DNA of 64,000 bases from Candidatus Rhodoferax randersensis. Its GTDB lineage: Bacteria > Pseudomonadota > Gammaproteobacteria > Burkholderiales > Burkholderiaceae_C. Positions 1 to 8,401 of this stretch are shown here, one piece after another. Within the stretch, counting starts at the first letter, position 1; each line of letters opens with the position of its first letter. The notes beneath the pieces were generated by a model. The model was given only the letters and a program-made list of their open reading frames with translations. It searched no databases and had not been told where the DNA came from. Where the stretch lies: NCBI GenBank assembly GCA_016718155.1, contig JADKEH010000002.1:310001-374000 (forward strand), written 5' to 3'. A program made the position numbers and the translations under genes.

Positions 1-607
1 CCTTGGACTCGTCGGTGGCCTTGAGTTCGCACTCCCGGTCCACGCTGAAACCCTCCGCAGGCTCCTGACTCACCAGCCACTCCGACATGGCCACGGTCGG
101 CGACGTTACGGTATTGAGCAAAGTTGGCGCAAAGCCATCGAGCGACTTCACCAGCGCCGTGACCACCTCATCGGCCCTGGCCTGGCTCCCAGCATCGAGC
201 ACCATCAGGCGCGCGCTCGGGTCAATCCAGACCGTGACGGTGACCTGCTTGCAAAACGCCATCGGCAACAAGGACAGCTTGAGGTCTTCCTTGATGTCGC
301 GCTGCTCCTTCTTGCCCGGCTTGCGCCCGGTGGTGGCTTCGATGTGGTCGACCTGGTCCTTGACCTTGCGATTGAGCACCGAGGCCGGCACCGCTTTGGC
401 CTCGATCATCAACTTGAGGATCCACTGACCCCCCACCGCCTCGACCAAGGGCCCATGGGCCTCGCCACGGGGTTCGACCCACCCGAGCGAGCGCTCCTGG
501 CTGGGGCCACATTCGACAAATCGGGCTGAATCCAGGCCTGCCTCGACTTGCGCCAAGGTGGCGGTCCAATCCGCGCCGAGGCGATACACAATCACATTTT
601 TGAACAC
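1..607 (-). CDS. rdgC: RdgC recombination-associated protein (3' part outside the window)
   Basis: Reading leftward from a GTG at 607 (AAAGAGAG ribosome site just upstream) gives an open frame of 202 codons to the window edge. The translation opens with VFKNVIVYRLG and continues with residues typical of RdgC: a tryptophan-rich early segment, GRKPGKKEQRDIKEDLK, and SLLPMAF followed by a WIDP strand. RdgC is a ring-shaped DNA-binding protein that limits RecA filament loading and affects replication restart. The product is about two thirds complete; the C-terminus lies beyond base 1. Family identification rests on these motifs and the N-terminal pattern. Confidence 0.85.
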   Translation of the reverse strand, partial: MFKNVIVYRLGADWTATLAQVEAGLDSARFVECGPSQERSLGWVEPRGEAHGPLVEAVGGQWILKLMIEAKAVPASVLNRKVKDQVDHIEATTGRKPGKKEQRDIKEDLKLSLLPMAFCKQVTVTVWIDPSARLMVLDAGSQARADEVVTALVKSLDGFAPTLLNTVTSPTVAMSEWLVSQEPAEGFSVDRECELKATDESK

Positions 608-835
608 GCGTACTCTCTTTTGGGGGTTAACACACGATTTTGACGTCGGCCACACCGCGACTCGTCCGCCAGGAAAGCGCCTATTGTGCTTGCAGCGCAG
701 GGGAGGCACAGCGATGGTCCCAACTTTACAAACTCTTATCGCCGCGCAATCCGGGCGATACATGTGGCGCCCATACTTCACGTCATCCTGACCTTGATCC
801 CATCGTCAGGCCCACTCACTGAAAGGCACACGCAC
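608..835. other. Divergent intergenic region between rdgC and the Spy-like gene
   Basis: These 228 bases separate two divergently transcribed genes and must hold both promoters. A short purine-rich segment (GAAAGG, about 821-826) fits a ribosome site for the rightward gene. I see no convincing palindrome, RNA gene or additional coding frame here. Confidence 0.5.
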
Positions 836-1342
836 ATGAAATCGACATTCAAACCTCTCTTGCTGGCGGCTCTGTTGGCCGGCACCGGCTTGGCCGCTTC
901 GGCACAAGGCATGGGCGCTGGCGGCGGCATGCAACACGACGGCAAGATGATGCATCGCGGTGGCGACCATCAAATGGGCGCCATGGACCCGGCCAAAATG
1001 CAGGCCATGATGGAGCGCCGTCACGCCAAGCTGAAGGCCAAACTGAAGATCACGGCCGACCAGGAAGGCGCCTGGAGCAGCTTCACCAATGCCATGAAGC
1101 CGGCACCCGATGCCATGAAGCGCCGCATGGAGATGCGTGCCGAGATGGACAAGCTGACCACGCCCGAGCGCATCGACAAGATGCGCGCTATGCGCGCCGA
1201 GCGCGATGCCACCATGGACAAACGCGCGGACGCCGTCAAGGCTTTCTACACCGTCCTGACGCCCTACCAGAAGGGCGTGTTTGATGCCCATGCCGCGCAG
1301 GGCCATGGCCGTGGTGGCCGCCACTCGGGCGACAAGGGTTAG
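836..1342 (+). CDS. Periplasmic Spy/CpxP-like protein (LTXXQ-related)
   Basis: 168 residues. The start at 836 follows a GAAAGG ribosome site and begins a clear Sec signal peptide (MKSTFKPLL then a hydrophobic stretch, cleavage likely after ASA-Q, about residue 23). The mature part is rich in Met, His, Lys and Arg and almost wholly helical. It carries the family-like pairs LKITADQEGAW and VLTPYQKGVFD, which are variants of the LTxxQ repeats of Spy and CpxP. Members are periplasmic chaperones or metal-responsive stress proteins. The Met/His-rich N-terminal mature segment (residues about 25-60) suggests possible copper or other metal contact, which is inference. It is a single gene divergent from rdgC. 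Confidence 0.7.
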   Translation: MKSTFKPLLLAALLAGTGLAASAQGMGAGGGMQHDGKMMHRGGDHQMGAMDPAKMQAMMERRHAKLKAKLKITADQEGAWSSFTNAMKPAPDAMKRRMEMRAEMDKLTTPERIDKMRAMRAERDATMDKRADAVKAFYTVLTPYQKGVFDAHAAQGHGRGGRHSGDKG

Positions 1343-1429
1343 TCCGCCCTAGACGACACTGCCCCGCGACGCCAGCCACGGTGCCGGGGGCCGTGCCCAT
1401 CGCTGGCTCGACGTTGGCGCACCGGGGCC

Positions 1430-1795
1430 TCAGGCCAGCATCTTCTTCAGCTCGCCGCTGTTGATCAGCTTGGCCAATTCCGAAGCGCCCCCCACCAGCG
1501 TGCCTTTGACAAACACCATCGGAAACGTGGGCCAACCGGTCCACAGCTTGAGGGCATTACGCTGGCGCCAGGTGTTCAGGTAGTTGCCGTATTCGAGGTA
1601 GTGGTACGCCACCGCGGCCGCGTCCAGCGCGCGGCGTGCCTTCTTGGGGAACGGATTCATGCCCATGCCCACCACTACCACCGGGTACCCGGCGAGGGCC
1701 GCCTGCACTTCTTGCACAATGCCTTGCTCGTGTTTAGCCACGCGCTCGCGGATGGCAGGGTGAATGTGAGATTCGTCGAGTATGGGGCGCGGCAT
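1430..1795 (-). CDS. Glutaredoxin-like protein lacking the active-site cysteine
   Basis: 121 residues from the ATG at 1795; an in-frame ATG at 1861 would add 22 poorly conserved residues. The C-terminal half follows monothiol glutaredoxins closely: WPTFPMVFVKGTLVGG matches the glutathione-binding WPTFPQ...GG segment, followed by a GELKKML helix. Where GrxD-type proteins carry CGFS, this one reads NPFP, so the thiol is replaced by Asn. There is no cysteine anywhere in this reading, so it cannot catalyse classical thiol-disulfide exchange. It may be a glutathione or Fe-S related binding protein. It converges on the Spy-like gene. Confidence 0.7.
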   Translation of the reverse strand: MPRPILDESHIHPAIRERVAKHEQGIVQEVQAALAGYPVVVVGMGMNPFPKKARRALDAAAVAYHYLEYGNYLNTWRQRNALKLWTGWPTFPMVFVKGTLVGGASELAKLINSGELKKMLA

Positions 1796-1913
1796 GGCAG
1801 GGTTCCAGGTTGAGACAGTAGGCTCATTATGAGAGGTGTCTGCAATCGCTCCTGCCGACACCCGCCGCCAATCGCGCTAAGCTGTGCCCACTTCGCACCG
1901 CCCGATCACGCCC

Positions 1914-2777
1914 ATGCCACCTGCCACACCCACTCAAGCCAGCCGCCCCGTCGTCGGCGCGGTGCACACCCTGTCAATCGGCCGGCCGCTGCACTGGTTG
2001 ACCCTGGGCTGGCGCGACATGCGTCGCTGCGGCTGGGTCAGCGTGTTACACGGGCTGGTAATGGCGCTGTTTGGCGCGGTCCTGCTGTCGGTGGCGCACC
2101 ATCGATTCTGGTTGCTGGCGGGGGCGTTCTCGGGCTTTCTGTTGATGGCGCCAGTGCTGGCCACCAGCCTCTACGCGCTCAGTCGCGCCTTGATGTTGGG
2201 CGAGCCGGCCAATGCCCGCGTGGTGGTGCATACTTGGCTGGCTTGGCAGCGCGAACACGGCAGCAAGTGGGGCAACGACTACTGGTGCATGGTTCAGTTT
2301 GGCGCTTTGCTGGCTCTGGCGGGCACGGGCTGGGTGGTCACCTCGGCGGCGTTGATCACCTTGCTGGCACCTGTCCCAGTCAACACGCCACTGGCGTTCG
2401 CGCAGCACGTGGTATTGGCCAAGGAAGGCTACCTGTTTGAGCTTTGGCTGATGCTGGGTGGCGTGCTCGCCGCGCCGATGTTCGCCTCTACCGCCGTGGC
2501 CATGCCGCTGCTGCTGGACCGACAGGTCACGCTGCTGCAAGCGGTGCTGACAAGCTGGCGCGCGGTACTGGCCAACCCACTGCCGATGGCCTTGTGGGCC
2601 GCCATCATCATGGTGCTGACTCTGATCGGGCTGTTGTCTGGCATGCTCGGCTTGATTGTGGTGATGCCCGTGCTGGGCCACGCCAGTTGGCATGCCTACT
2701 GCGAGCTAGTGGACCGCGCCACGCTCCCCTCGCGCGACGCCGCGACAACCCAGCCCGCGCCACCGGGCCGATCGTGA
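1914..2777 (+). CDS. DUF2189-family integral membrane protein
   Basis: 287 residues from ATG 1914; a GTG at 1884 in the same frame is possible but adds a Pro-rich tail only. An N-terminal cytosolic segment containing LHWLTLGWRDMRR is followed by about six hydrophobic segments (approximately residues 45-70, 75-95, 135-165, 185-215, 225-260). The WxxDM opening and the long paired helices are characteristic of DUF2189, an uncharacterised family of inner-membrane proteins common in proteobacteria. The stop codon overlaps the start of the next gene (TGATG), so the two are probably translationally coupled. Function unknown. Confidence 0.65.
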   Translation: MPPATPTQASRPVVGAVHTLSIGRPLHWLTLGWRDMRRCGWVSVLHGLVMALFGAVLLSVAHHRFWLLAGAFSGFLLMAPVLATSLYALSRALMLGEPANARVVVHTWLAWQREHGSKWGNDYWCMVQFGALLALAGTGWVVTSAALITLLAPVPVNTPLAFAQHVVLAKEGYLFELWLMLGGVLAAPMFASTAVAMPLLLDRQVTLLQAVLTSWRAVLANPLPMALWAAIIMVLTLIGLLSGMLGLIVVMPVLGHASWHAYCELVDRATLPSRDAATTQPAPPGRS

Positions 2778-2986
2778 TGTTTGGCTACTCCGAGGAACAA
2801 ATCGCCGCCTTCGGCCTGTCCTTCGGGGTGGGCGGCTTCATGTTGTACATGCTGTTCATCATTGGTCAACTGGCGTGGGAATCCAAGGCCGGACGCTTTG
2901 GCACGTTTGTGTTGTTTCTGGGCCTGGCCTTCGGCATGGTCGGTTTTGCCGCCAAGTTCGTGATTCAGTGGCTGATCGCCAAATAG
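2777..2986 (+). CDS. Small DUF2788 membrane protein
   Basis: 69 residues beginning MFGYSEEQIAAFGLS. Two hydrophobic segments (about residues 12-32 and 42-66) flank a short polar loop WESKAGRFG. Size, opening and topology match DUF2788, small membrane proteins found mainly in beta- and gammaproteobacteria. The start ATG overlaps the previous stop, giving a two-gene operon. No function is known for the family. Confidence 0.65.
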   Translation: MFGYSEEQIAAFGLSFGVGGFMLYMLFIIGQLAWESKAGRFGTFVLFLGLAFGMVGFAAKFVIQWLIAK

Positions 2987-3055
2987 CGCCGCACGGCTCC
3001 AACATTCGACGACCAGTGGGGGAAACCGCTCAGTGTCTGCTCCTGCTGCCTCACT

Positions 3056-3634
3056 CTAGCCAAATGGCCGCACGCCGATGAGCAGGCCGTGCAGCCACAG
3101 CGCAAAAACCACCCAAGCACCAGCCCCGACAACCAGCGTCAGCAACGTGGCGCCGGTTCGCCCGGGGGCGTACTGCGTGCCTGCGGCTCGGTCACGGCGG
3201 CGCGCCGCGGCAAAACTCAACACCGCCCAGATCAGGAACGACCCAAACAGCAAGACATGCGCCAAGTTGCCGTTGGCCAGCAGATGGGCCAACGCCCATG
3301 TCTTGACACCCAGCACCATCGGATGATGCAGGCGTGCCTTGATGCCGTTGCCAGGCACATAGGCGGCTACCAGCAGAATGAACGACACCAGCATCAGCAA
3401 GGACGCCAGATGGCGCATTGCCGCCGGCAAGCCCCAGAGCTGCACCGGCTGCTGGCGTGCCAGACCAAAGCCCCAGATGATCAGCGCAAAGCCAAGCAAC
3501 GACGCCAATGAATAGAGCCCCTTCCAGCCGCCTTCGCCCAGCCGCTGAAGCATGCCAGCGCGCCAGCCATCGGACACGATGCGCACCGAATGCACACCCA
3601 AAAATATCACCAAACCCAACACCAAATACGTCAT
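3056..3634 (-). CDS. NnrU family membrane protein
   Basis: 192 residues with five to six hydrophobic segments. It opens MTYLVLGLVIFLGVHSVRI and contains RLHHPMVLGVKTWALAHLL and LLFGSFLIWAV, which are the typical NnrU signatures (conserved His and Lys in the HHP...K...H stretch). NnrU was named for genes near nitrite/nitric oxide reductases, but most members lie elsewhere and the role is unproven. It converges on the DUF2788 gene; the stop lies about 70 bases from that gene. Confidence 0.8.
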   Translation of the reverse strand: MTYLVLGLVIFLGVHSVRIVSDGWRAGMLQRLGEGGWKGLYSLASLLGFALIIWGFGLARQQPVQLWGLPAAMRHLASLLMLVSFILLVAAYVPGNGIKARLHHPMVLGVKTWALAHLLANGNLAHVLLFGSFLIWAVLSFAAARRRDRAAGTQYAPGRTGATLLTLVVGAGAWVVFALWLHGLLIGVRPFG

Positions 3635-3708
3635 GCCACGTCACTCCACAGATAGACAGTTGGTTGAGGACAGGCGCATCGCCACGCCGAGGCAAGCCCT
3701 GCACCATC

Positions 3709-5298
3709 TCATGCCGCCAGCACCCGGTTCTTGCCAGCCCGCTTGGCCAGGTACATCGCCTGGTCGGCCCGCTTGATGGCATCGGGCCCGGTTTCGTCGG
3801 CAGCCACTTGGGCCACGCCGGCACTGAAGGTGATCAGCACCTTGTCGGTACCCGACATAAAGAAACGCTTGGTCAGCTCACGCTGCAAACGCGTCATGGC
3901 CTCCACGCCTTTGTCCAGCAAAGTATCGGGCAGCAGCAGCACAAACTCCTCGCCACCGTAGCGCGCCAAGGTGTCCTGCGGTCGCATCACTTCGCGCGCC
4001 ACTGCCGCCAGGTGCGTCAGCGCCGCGTCGCCCATCTGGTGCCCTAACTGGTCGTTGATCTTCTTGAAGTTGTCAATGTCGAGCAGCGCCATGCACAAAG
4101 GTGTTTCCTTGCGCCGCACCACCGACAGCTCGCGTACCAGCGCCTCGTCCAGGCCTTTGCGATTGAGCGCGCCGGTCAGGGAGTCGTGGCGCGCCTGGAT
4201 ACTGACGCGGTCGAGCTCCTGGTGCAGCTTGGCGATTTCGGCCTCGGTGGTGAGCGCCTTTTCACGCATGCCGCGCAACTCGTCGCGCGCGCTCATGGTG
4301 TCCTGCGCCATGGCGCGCGTGGCACCCACCACGTCCTTCAGCACGGGCGCCACATCGGTCAGGGACTTGGCCTGCTCGATCAAGCGCGCGCTCTCGTCGA
4401 GCTTGCTGTGAAACGTGCTGGTGGACTCGGTCATCTGCGACAAACGCGCCACGAACGCGGCCAGCATCTGCCGCATTTCCTCATGCGCCTGCAGCTCGCG
4501 CCCCTTGGCCTCGGCCTGCTTGAAGATCACGTCGCGCAACAGGCGCTCAACCTCGTCAAGCCGACGCAAGGTCAACGGCGGCAGAGACGCCAACTTGAGC
4601 GTCTCGATCTGACCAGTAAGCCACTGGTCTTCCAGACTCAGTTCGCCAATGTTCTCGAAGATCAGATGCAGCAATTTGAGCAAACCGGCCCGCACCTCCA
4701 CTTGCTCCTCGGCGGCAAACGACAAGCGGTGACCAAAGTCGGCCAGCAGACGCTTGACCTCCACGGCATCCGCTCCCGGCTGGCGCAATGCCTTCAGCAC
4801 GTCTTGCGTCTGCTGATTGAAGCGCGCATCGTCCGTGCCCAATGCCGGACGGGCATAGTCAAGCAAGCGCGCAATCTGCTCAAAGAATTCGGTCGTCAAC
4901 GCCGGGGCCGATACTGCCGATACCACCGATGCACCCGGCACCTGCGCTGGTGCACTGACCGCCGCCGATGGCGTGACCAGCGCTGCGGAGTCCTGACTTG
5001 CCGCTGGCGGCGTGAACCCGGCATACGCGAGCAGGGCGCTCTTGACACCGTCCCAGTTCATCTGGCCCACGGCGGACTCCAGCAGCGCACGGTGCCGCTG
5101 CTGCCCTGGCGTCTTGGCCGGCAAGGCCTGCGCAATTTCCCGCAGGCGATCGGCCGGAAACGGCGGCAAGGTTGGAACGCCAGCCACCTCGCTGTAGACC
5201 GACTGGTAATTGGCCGGCGTGGGCGCCAGCTTGCGCGCAGTCAACTGCTTGAGCGTCTCGCGCGCAATTTCAAACGGTTTTTTGTTCACGACAGACAC
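3709..5298 (-). CDS. Diguanylate cyclase (GGDEF domain) with a long helical N-terminus
   Basis: 529 residues. Residues 1-355 are mostly helical and coiled-coil-like, opening with PFEIARETLKQL and containing no membrane segment, so the protein is cytosolic. The C-terminal 170 residues form a GGDEF domain with active-site loop RYGGEEF, expected to make cyclic-di-GMP from two GTP. An RPQD five residues before GGEEF is a complete RxxD inhibitory I-site, predicting product inhibition. The same N-terminal layout occurs in diguanylate cyclases of Comamonadaceae. The input signal is unknown. Confidence 0.88.
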   Translation of the reverse strand: MSVVNKKPFEIARETLKQLTARKLAPTPANYQSVYSEVAGVPTLPPFPADRLREIAQALPAKTPGQQRHRALLESAVGQMNWDGVKSALLAYAGFTPPAASQDSAALVTPSAAVSAPAQVPGASVVSAVSAPALTTEFFEQIARLLDYARPALGTDDARFNQQTQDVLKALRQPGADAVEVKRLLADFGHRLSFAAEEQVEVRAGLLKLLHLIFENIGELSLEDQWLTGQIETLKLASLPPLTLRRLDEVERLLRDVIFKQAEAKGRELQAHEEMRQMLAAFVARLSQMTESTSTFHSKLDESARLIEQAKSLTDVAPVLKDVVGATRAMAQDTMSARDELRGMREKALTTEAEIAKLHQELDRVSIQARHDSLTGALNRKGLDEALVRELSVVRRKETPLCMALLDIDNFKKINDQLGHQMGDAALTHLAAVAREVMRPQDTLARYGGEEFVLLLPDTLLDKGVEAMTRLQRELTKRFFMSGTDKVLITFSAGVAQVAADETGPDAIKRADQAMYLAKRAGKNRVLAA

Positions 5299-5365
5299 CT
5301 TGCTATTATTTAGATAGCTATCACTCTTTGCTGGGCTTGATTGAAGACCACATTAAGCCCTCAGA

Positions 5366-6325
5366 TCAAGTGCCAGACCCGCTCAGGCCGAGAAATCGCC
5401 TGAACTCCGCCACTGTACGCCCAGCGTCCTCTTCCTGCGGAACATGTCCCAAATCATCAAAGATCACCAGGCGTGAGCCTGCAATGTCCCGTGCAAACTC
5501 TCGGCCATTCTCCGGCGAAATCTGGCGATCCTTGCCCCCCCACAGAATCAGCGTGGGCTGCTTCAGGGTCTTGATATGTTCGCCATTGCTTACCAGCATT
5601 TGCTGGAACCGCTTGGCCAGGGCACGGCGATTGCCCGCGCGCAGGGTCAACTCGTAGTAGCGATCCACCAGCTCGGGGGTCACCTTGCTCGGGTCCCCAT
5701 AGACGTTGCGCAAGCTGTCCTGCACCACGCCACGCGGCAGCACAACCTCCACCAAGCCGCGCAAGCCCGGCACGCGCGCAATCCGAAAGCCCAGCGGAAT
5801 CGATTCGGGCGTGAACGCATACCCGGCAGAATCAACCAACACCAGCTTGTCAACGCGTTGCGGCAGCGCGTACGCGGTTTCCAGCGCGATCTGGCCGCCC
5901 AGCGAGTTACCCGCCAGAACAAAGCGCTGCACCCCCAACTGGTCCAGCACCGCTGTCACAAAAGCCACATAGCTTTCAATCGAATAGTTGTTCTTGGGAT
6001 TCGGTCCGGTCAAGCCAAAACCGGCCAGGTCAAACCGGATGACGCGCCGCTGACCGCGCAGCGCAGCCGCCCAACCCTCCCAGGTATGCAGGCTGGCGGA
6101 GGTGCCGTGCAGCAGCACGATGGGCACCGGGTCATCGCGTGGGCCCTCATCGCGAAGGTGCACTTTCATCCCCTGCACGTCAAGAAACTGCGATGGCGCG
6201 CTGGCCCAACGCGGCATGAGGCGCTCAACCGGGCGGTCCGGCGCCCAGATGGCAATCAAGCCGGCTACCAGGAAGACCGCCGCCGCGATCAGGATCACCA
6301 CCAAAATTCGAAAAGCTAGTTTCAT
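5366..6325 (-). CDS. Alpha/beta hydrolase, membrane-anchored
   Basis: 319 residues from ATG 6325, chosen because it begins an N-terminal hydrophobic anchor (residues 4-27). The fold is a standard alpha/beta hydrolase: oxyanion HGTSAS, nucleophile elbow GNSLGG, acid Asp in WGGKDRQIS and His in DLGHVPQEED. All triad residues are present. The closest general class is the MhpC/epoxide-hydrolase-like esterases; the substrate cannot be read from sequence. It lies upstream of, and in the same direction as, the diguanylate cyclase gene. Confidence 0.8.
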   Translation of the reverse strand: MKLAFRILVVILIAAAVFLVAGLIAIWAPDRPVERLMPRWASAPSQFLDVQGMKVHLRDEGPRDDPVPIVLLHGTSASLHTWEGWAAALRGQRRVIRFDLAGFGLTGPNPKNNYSIESYVAFVTAVLDQLGVQRFVLAGNSLGGQIALETAYALPQRVDKLVLVDSAGYAFTPESIPLGFRIARVPGLRGLVEVVLPRGVVQDSLRNVYGDPSKVTPELVDRYYELTLRAGNRRALAKRFQQMLVSNGEHIKTLKQPTLILWGGKDRQISPENGREFARDIAGSRLVIFDDLGHVPQEEDAGRTVAEFRRFLGLSGSGT

Positions 6326-6425
6326 GGGAGCGAACTCTACACGCCCGAACGCGGCGTGCTCGCACCCCACCGCTGCCGAGCCCGCTCACGTGCCCGCGAC
6401 GACGGCCCGTGATGCCAGCGCGACC

Positions 6426-7001
6426 CTACTGGGCGATGGCCTCAACCTGAATCACGATACGTACGGACTTGGTGATGCCATAACTGACACCGTAGTCCAT
6501 GCCCCACTGGGTCCGGTCAATGGTGGCTTCAAAGTCGCCACCGCACACCTCGCGCTTGAGCATGGGGTTGGTGTAGCAGTTGAACTGGTTGGCCTTCAAG
6601 GTCACCGGATTGGTCTTGCCCAACATGGTTAGCACGCCCGTCACCTCGGCAAGCTTGTCACCGTTGAAGCTGAGCTTGTCGCCGGAGAACTTGGCCACTG
6701 GATGCGCCGCCACGTTGAAGAAGTCAGGGCTCTGCAGGTGCTTGTCGAAAGCAGCGGTACCCGTCGTCAAGCCGGCCACATCGATGCTGACGTTCACAGC
6801 GCCGGTCCTGGCCTGGCGGTCAAACTGCACGCTACCTTCGACTTTGCCAAAGCGCCCCCGATTGGTGGAGGTGCCGTAGTGGCTGGCCTCAAAGGTGGCA
6901 TTGGTGTGCGTCGGGTCCACCGCATAGGTGCCGGCCATGGCCGGGGCCATGGCGGCCAGTGAGATCGCCAAAGTGGGCAAGGCAGAGGTCAGGAATCGCA
7001 T
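6426..7001 (-). CDS. YceI family periplasmic lipid-binding protein
   Basis: 191 residues from ATG 7001. A signal peptide (MRFLTSALPTLAISL... cleaving near AMA-GTY) precedes the YceI beta-barrel: YAVDPTHTNATFEASH at the start, GRFGKVEGSVQFD, and the late block NRTQWGMDYG-like DRTQWGMDYG. YceI proteins bind isoprenoid or other amphiphilic ligands in the periplasm. Two cysteines (NCYTNPMLKREVC) could form a disulfide. It follows a second, divergent YceI paralogue and a cytochrome b561 in the same direction. Confidence 0.88.
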   Translation of the reverse strand: MRFLTSALPTLAISLAAMAPAMAGTYAVDPTHTNATFEASHYGTSTNRGRFGKVEGSVQFDRQARTGAVNVSIDVAGLTTGTAAFDKHLQSPDFFNVAAHPVAKFSGDKLSFNGDKLAEVTGVLTMLGKTNPVTLKANQFNCYTNPMLKREVCGGDFEATIDRTQWGMDYGVSYGITKSVRIVIQVEAIAQ

Positions 7002-7069
7002 GAAAGTCTCCAAAGGAAAAAGAAAACAAAAGTGAAGCGCTGCAAAAATGGGTTGGGCGGGCGTGCCAA

Positions 7070-7657
7070 TCAGAGCTTGCCTACCCCGCTGAGTGTGAGT
7101 TTGAAACGCACCTGCACGTCGTCGGCCAGCATGGAGGTGTCGGCCCACTCGTTGTCGCCGATGCGAAAGGCCAGGCGTTTGAGCGTGAAACTCCCCACCG
7201 CCGTGGTCACTGCGCCGGCCTGACTGAGTTGCACCGGCACCCGTAGCACCTGGGAGGCGCCTTTGATCGACAAAGGTCCTTGCACCTCGACCTTGCCCGG
7301 GCCAACCCGACGCACGGCCGTGGCGCTGAAATTGGCCTGGGGAAACTTCGGCACATTGAACCAGACCGGCTTGGGTAGCTCGGCATCCACTTCCGGCACC
7401 CCCAGCGAGGCGCTACCCAGATCAACGGTGAATGCAATCTTGCTGCTCTCGGGCTTGGCTGGGTCGAAGCTGATTTGCGCATCAAATTTGCGGAATCGAC
7501 CCTCCACCGGCACACCCATCTGCTTGCTGACAAACACGATTTCACTCTGCGCTGGCACCAAATTTTGCTGCGCCATCGCAGCGTTGGCGCACAGGGTCAG
7601 ACACAGGACGCTGGCAGCGGTCAACAGTTTCACAGGGTTCTCCAGTTTTTGGTTCAT
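7070..7657 (-). CDS. YceI family protein, second copy
   Basis: 195 residues with a signal peptide (hydrophobic residues about 9-28, cleavage near AMA-QQN). The mature domain shows the YceI pattern: SEIVFVSKQMGVPVEGRF, SFDPAKPESSKI, KPVWFNVPKFPQA and a C-terminal RIGDNEWADTS. Its ATG overlaps the stop of the cytochrome b561 gene by four bases (ATGA), which indicates coupled translation. It is clearly divergent in sequence from the first YceI, so the pair is an old duplication. YceI next to cytochrome b561 is a recurring arrangement, thought to link quinone-related ligands and membrane electron transfer. Confidence 0.88.
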   Translation of the reverse strand: MNQKLENPVKLLTAASVLCLTLCANAAMAQQNLVPAQSEIVFVSKQMGVPVEGRFRKFDAQISFDPAKPESSKIAFTVDLGSASLGVPEVDAELPKPVWFNVPKFPQANFSATAVRRVGPGKVEVQGPLSIKGASQVLRVPVQLSQAGAVTTAVGSFTLKRLAFRIGDNEWADTSMLADDVQVRFKLTLSGVGKL

Positions 7658-8247
7658 GACAGGGGCTCTTGCGCGACGCGGCGCGCCGGATCGGCGGGCC
7701 ACATGCGTCGCATGAGACCGTCTTTGCCAACGAACTGGTGCTTCAGGGCGGCCGCCAGATGCAACGCGATCAGGGCGCACAGCGAATAAGCACCGACGGC
7801 GTGCCACGGTTTCACCCACTGCGCTAAAGCCTGGTCCTTGGGCAACAGATCGGGCAAGGGCAGAACGCCAAACAGAACAACCGAGAAGCCCGAGGCCGAG
7901 CTGTAGGCCCAGCCGATCAGCGGCACAAGCAGCAGCAGCCCATACATCGTGACATGGGTGGCCCTGGCCAGGCGCAGTTGCCACGCCTGCGTCTGGCCCA
8001 CCAGTTCGGCTGGCAAGGCCGGCGGGCGGTGCGTCCAGCGCCACAGCAGGCGCATCAACGTCAGGCCCAACACCGACACCCCCGCCCACTTGTGCCAGTT
8101 GAACAGTTTCAGGCGCTGCGGTGACAGCGGCAAATCGGCCATGTACCACCCAAGCATCAACAGACCCAGGACGGCAAGGGCCGACAGCCAATGCAAGAGA
8201 ATCGCCGTCGTGGTGTAGCGTTGAGGTTCGCGCGCTGCTTCAATCAT
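7654..8247 (-). CDS. Cytochrome b561
   Basis: 197 residues from ATG 8247; the earlier ATG at 8304 gives a non-hydrophobic, unlikely extension. Four membrane segments carry the expected haem-ligand histidines: ILLHWLSAL in helix 1, WHKWAGVSV in helix 2, HVTMYGLLLL in helix 3 and WHAVGAYSLCALIALHLAAAL in helix 4, which is the CybB-type di-haem arrangement. It probably takes electrons from quinol or superoxide at the periplasmic face. It is the first gene of a unit with the two YceI genes and ends KHQFVGKDGLMRRM, a common b561 tail. Confidence 0.88.
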   Translation of the reverse strand: MIEAAREPQRYTTTAILLHWLSALAVLGLLMLGWYMADLPLSPQRLKLFNWHKWAGVSVLGLTLMRLLWRWTHRPPALPAELVGQTQAWQLRLARATHVTMYGLLLLVPLIGWAYSSASGFSVVLFGVLPLPDLLPKDQALAQWVKPWHAVGAYSLCALIALHLAAALKHQFVGKDGLMRRMWPADPARRVAQEPLS

Positions 8248-8401
8248 GAACCGCAGTCTAGTGCTACATCCGTCAAACTCATTCAGCTTGATTGACTTCG
8301 TCATTCAAAAATACTGGACAGAAGGCGGGTAACCCTGTTGTCGGGCGACGGTCGGCCAACGCGCTTGGTTGACAATCGGCACCTGATTCTCTTTTTATGC
8401 C

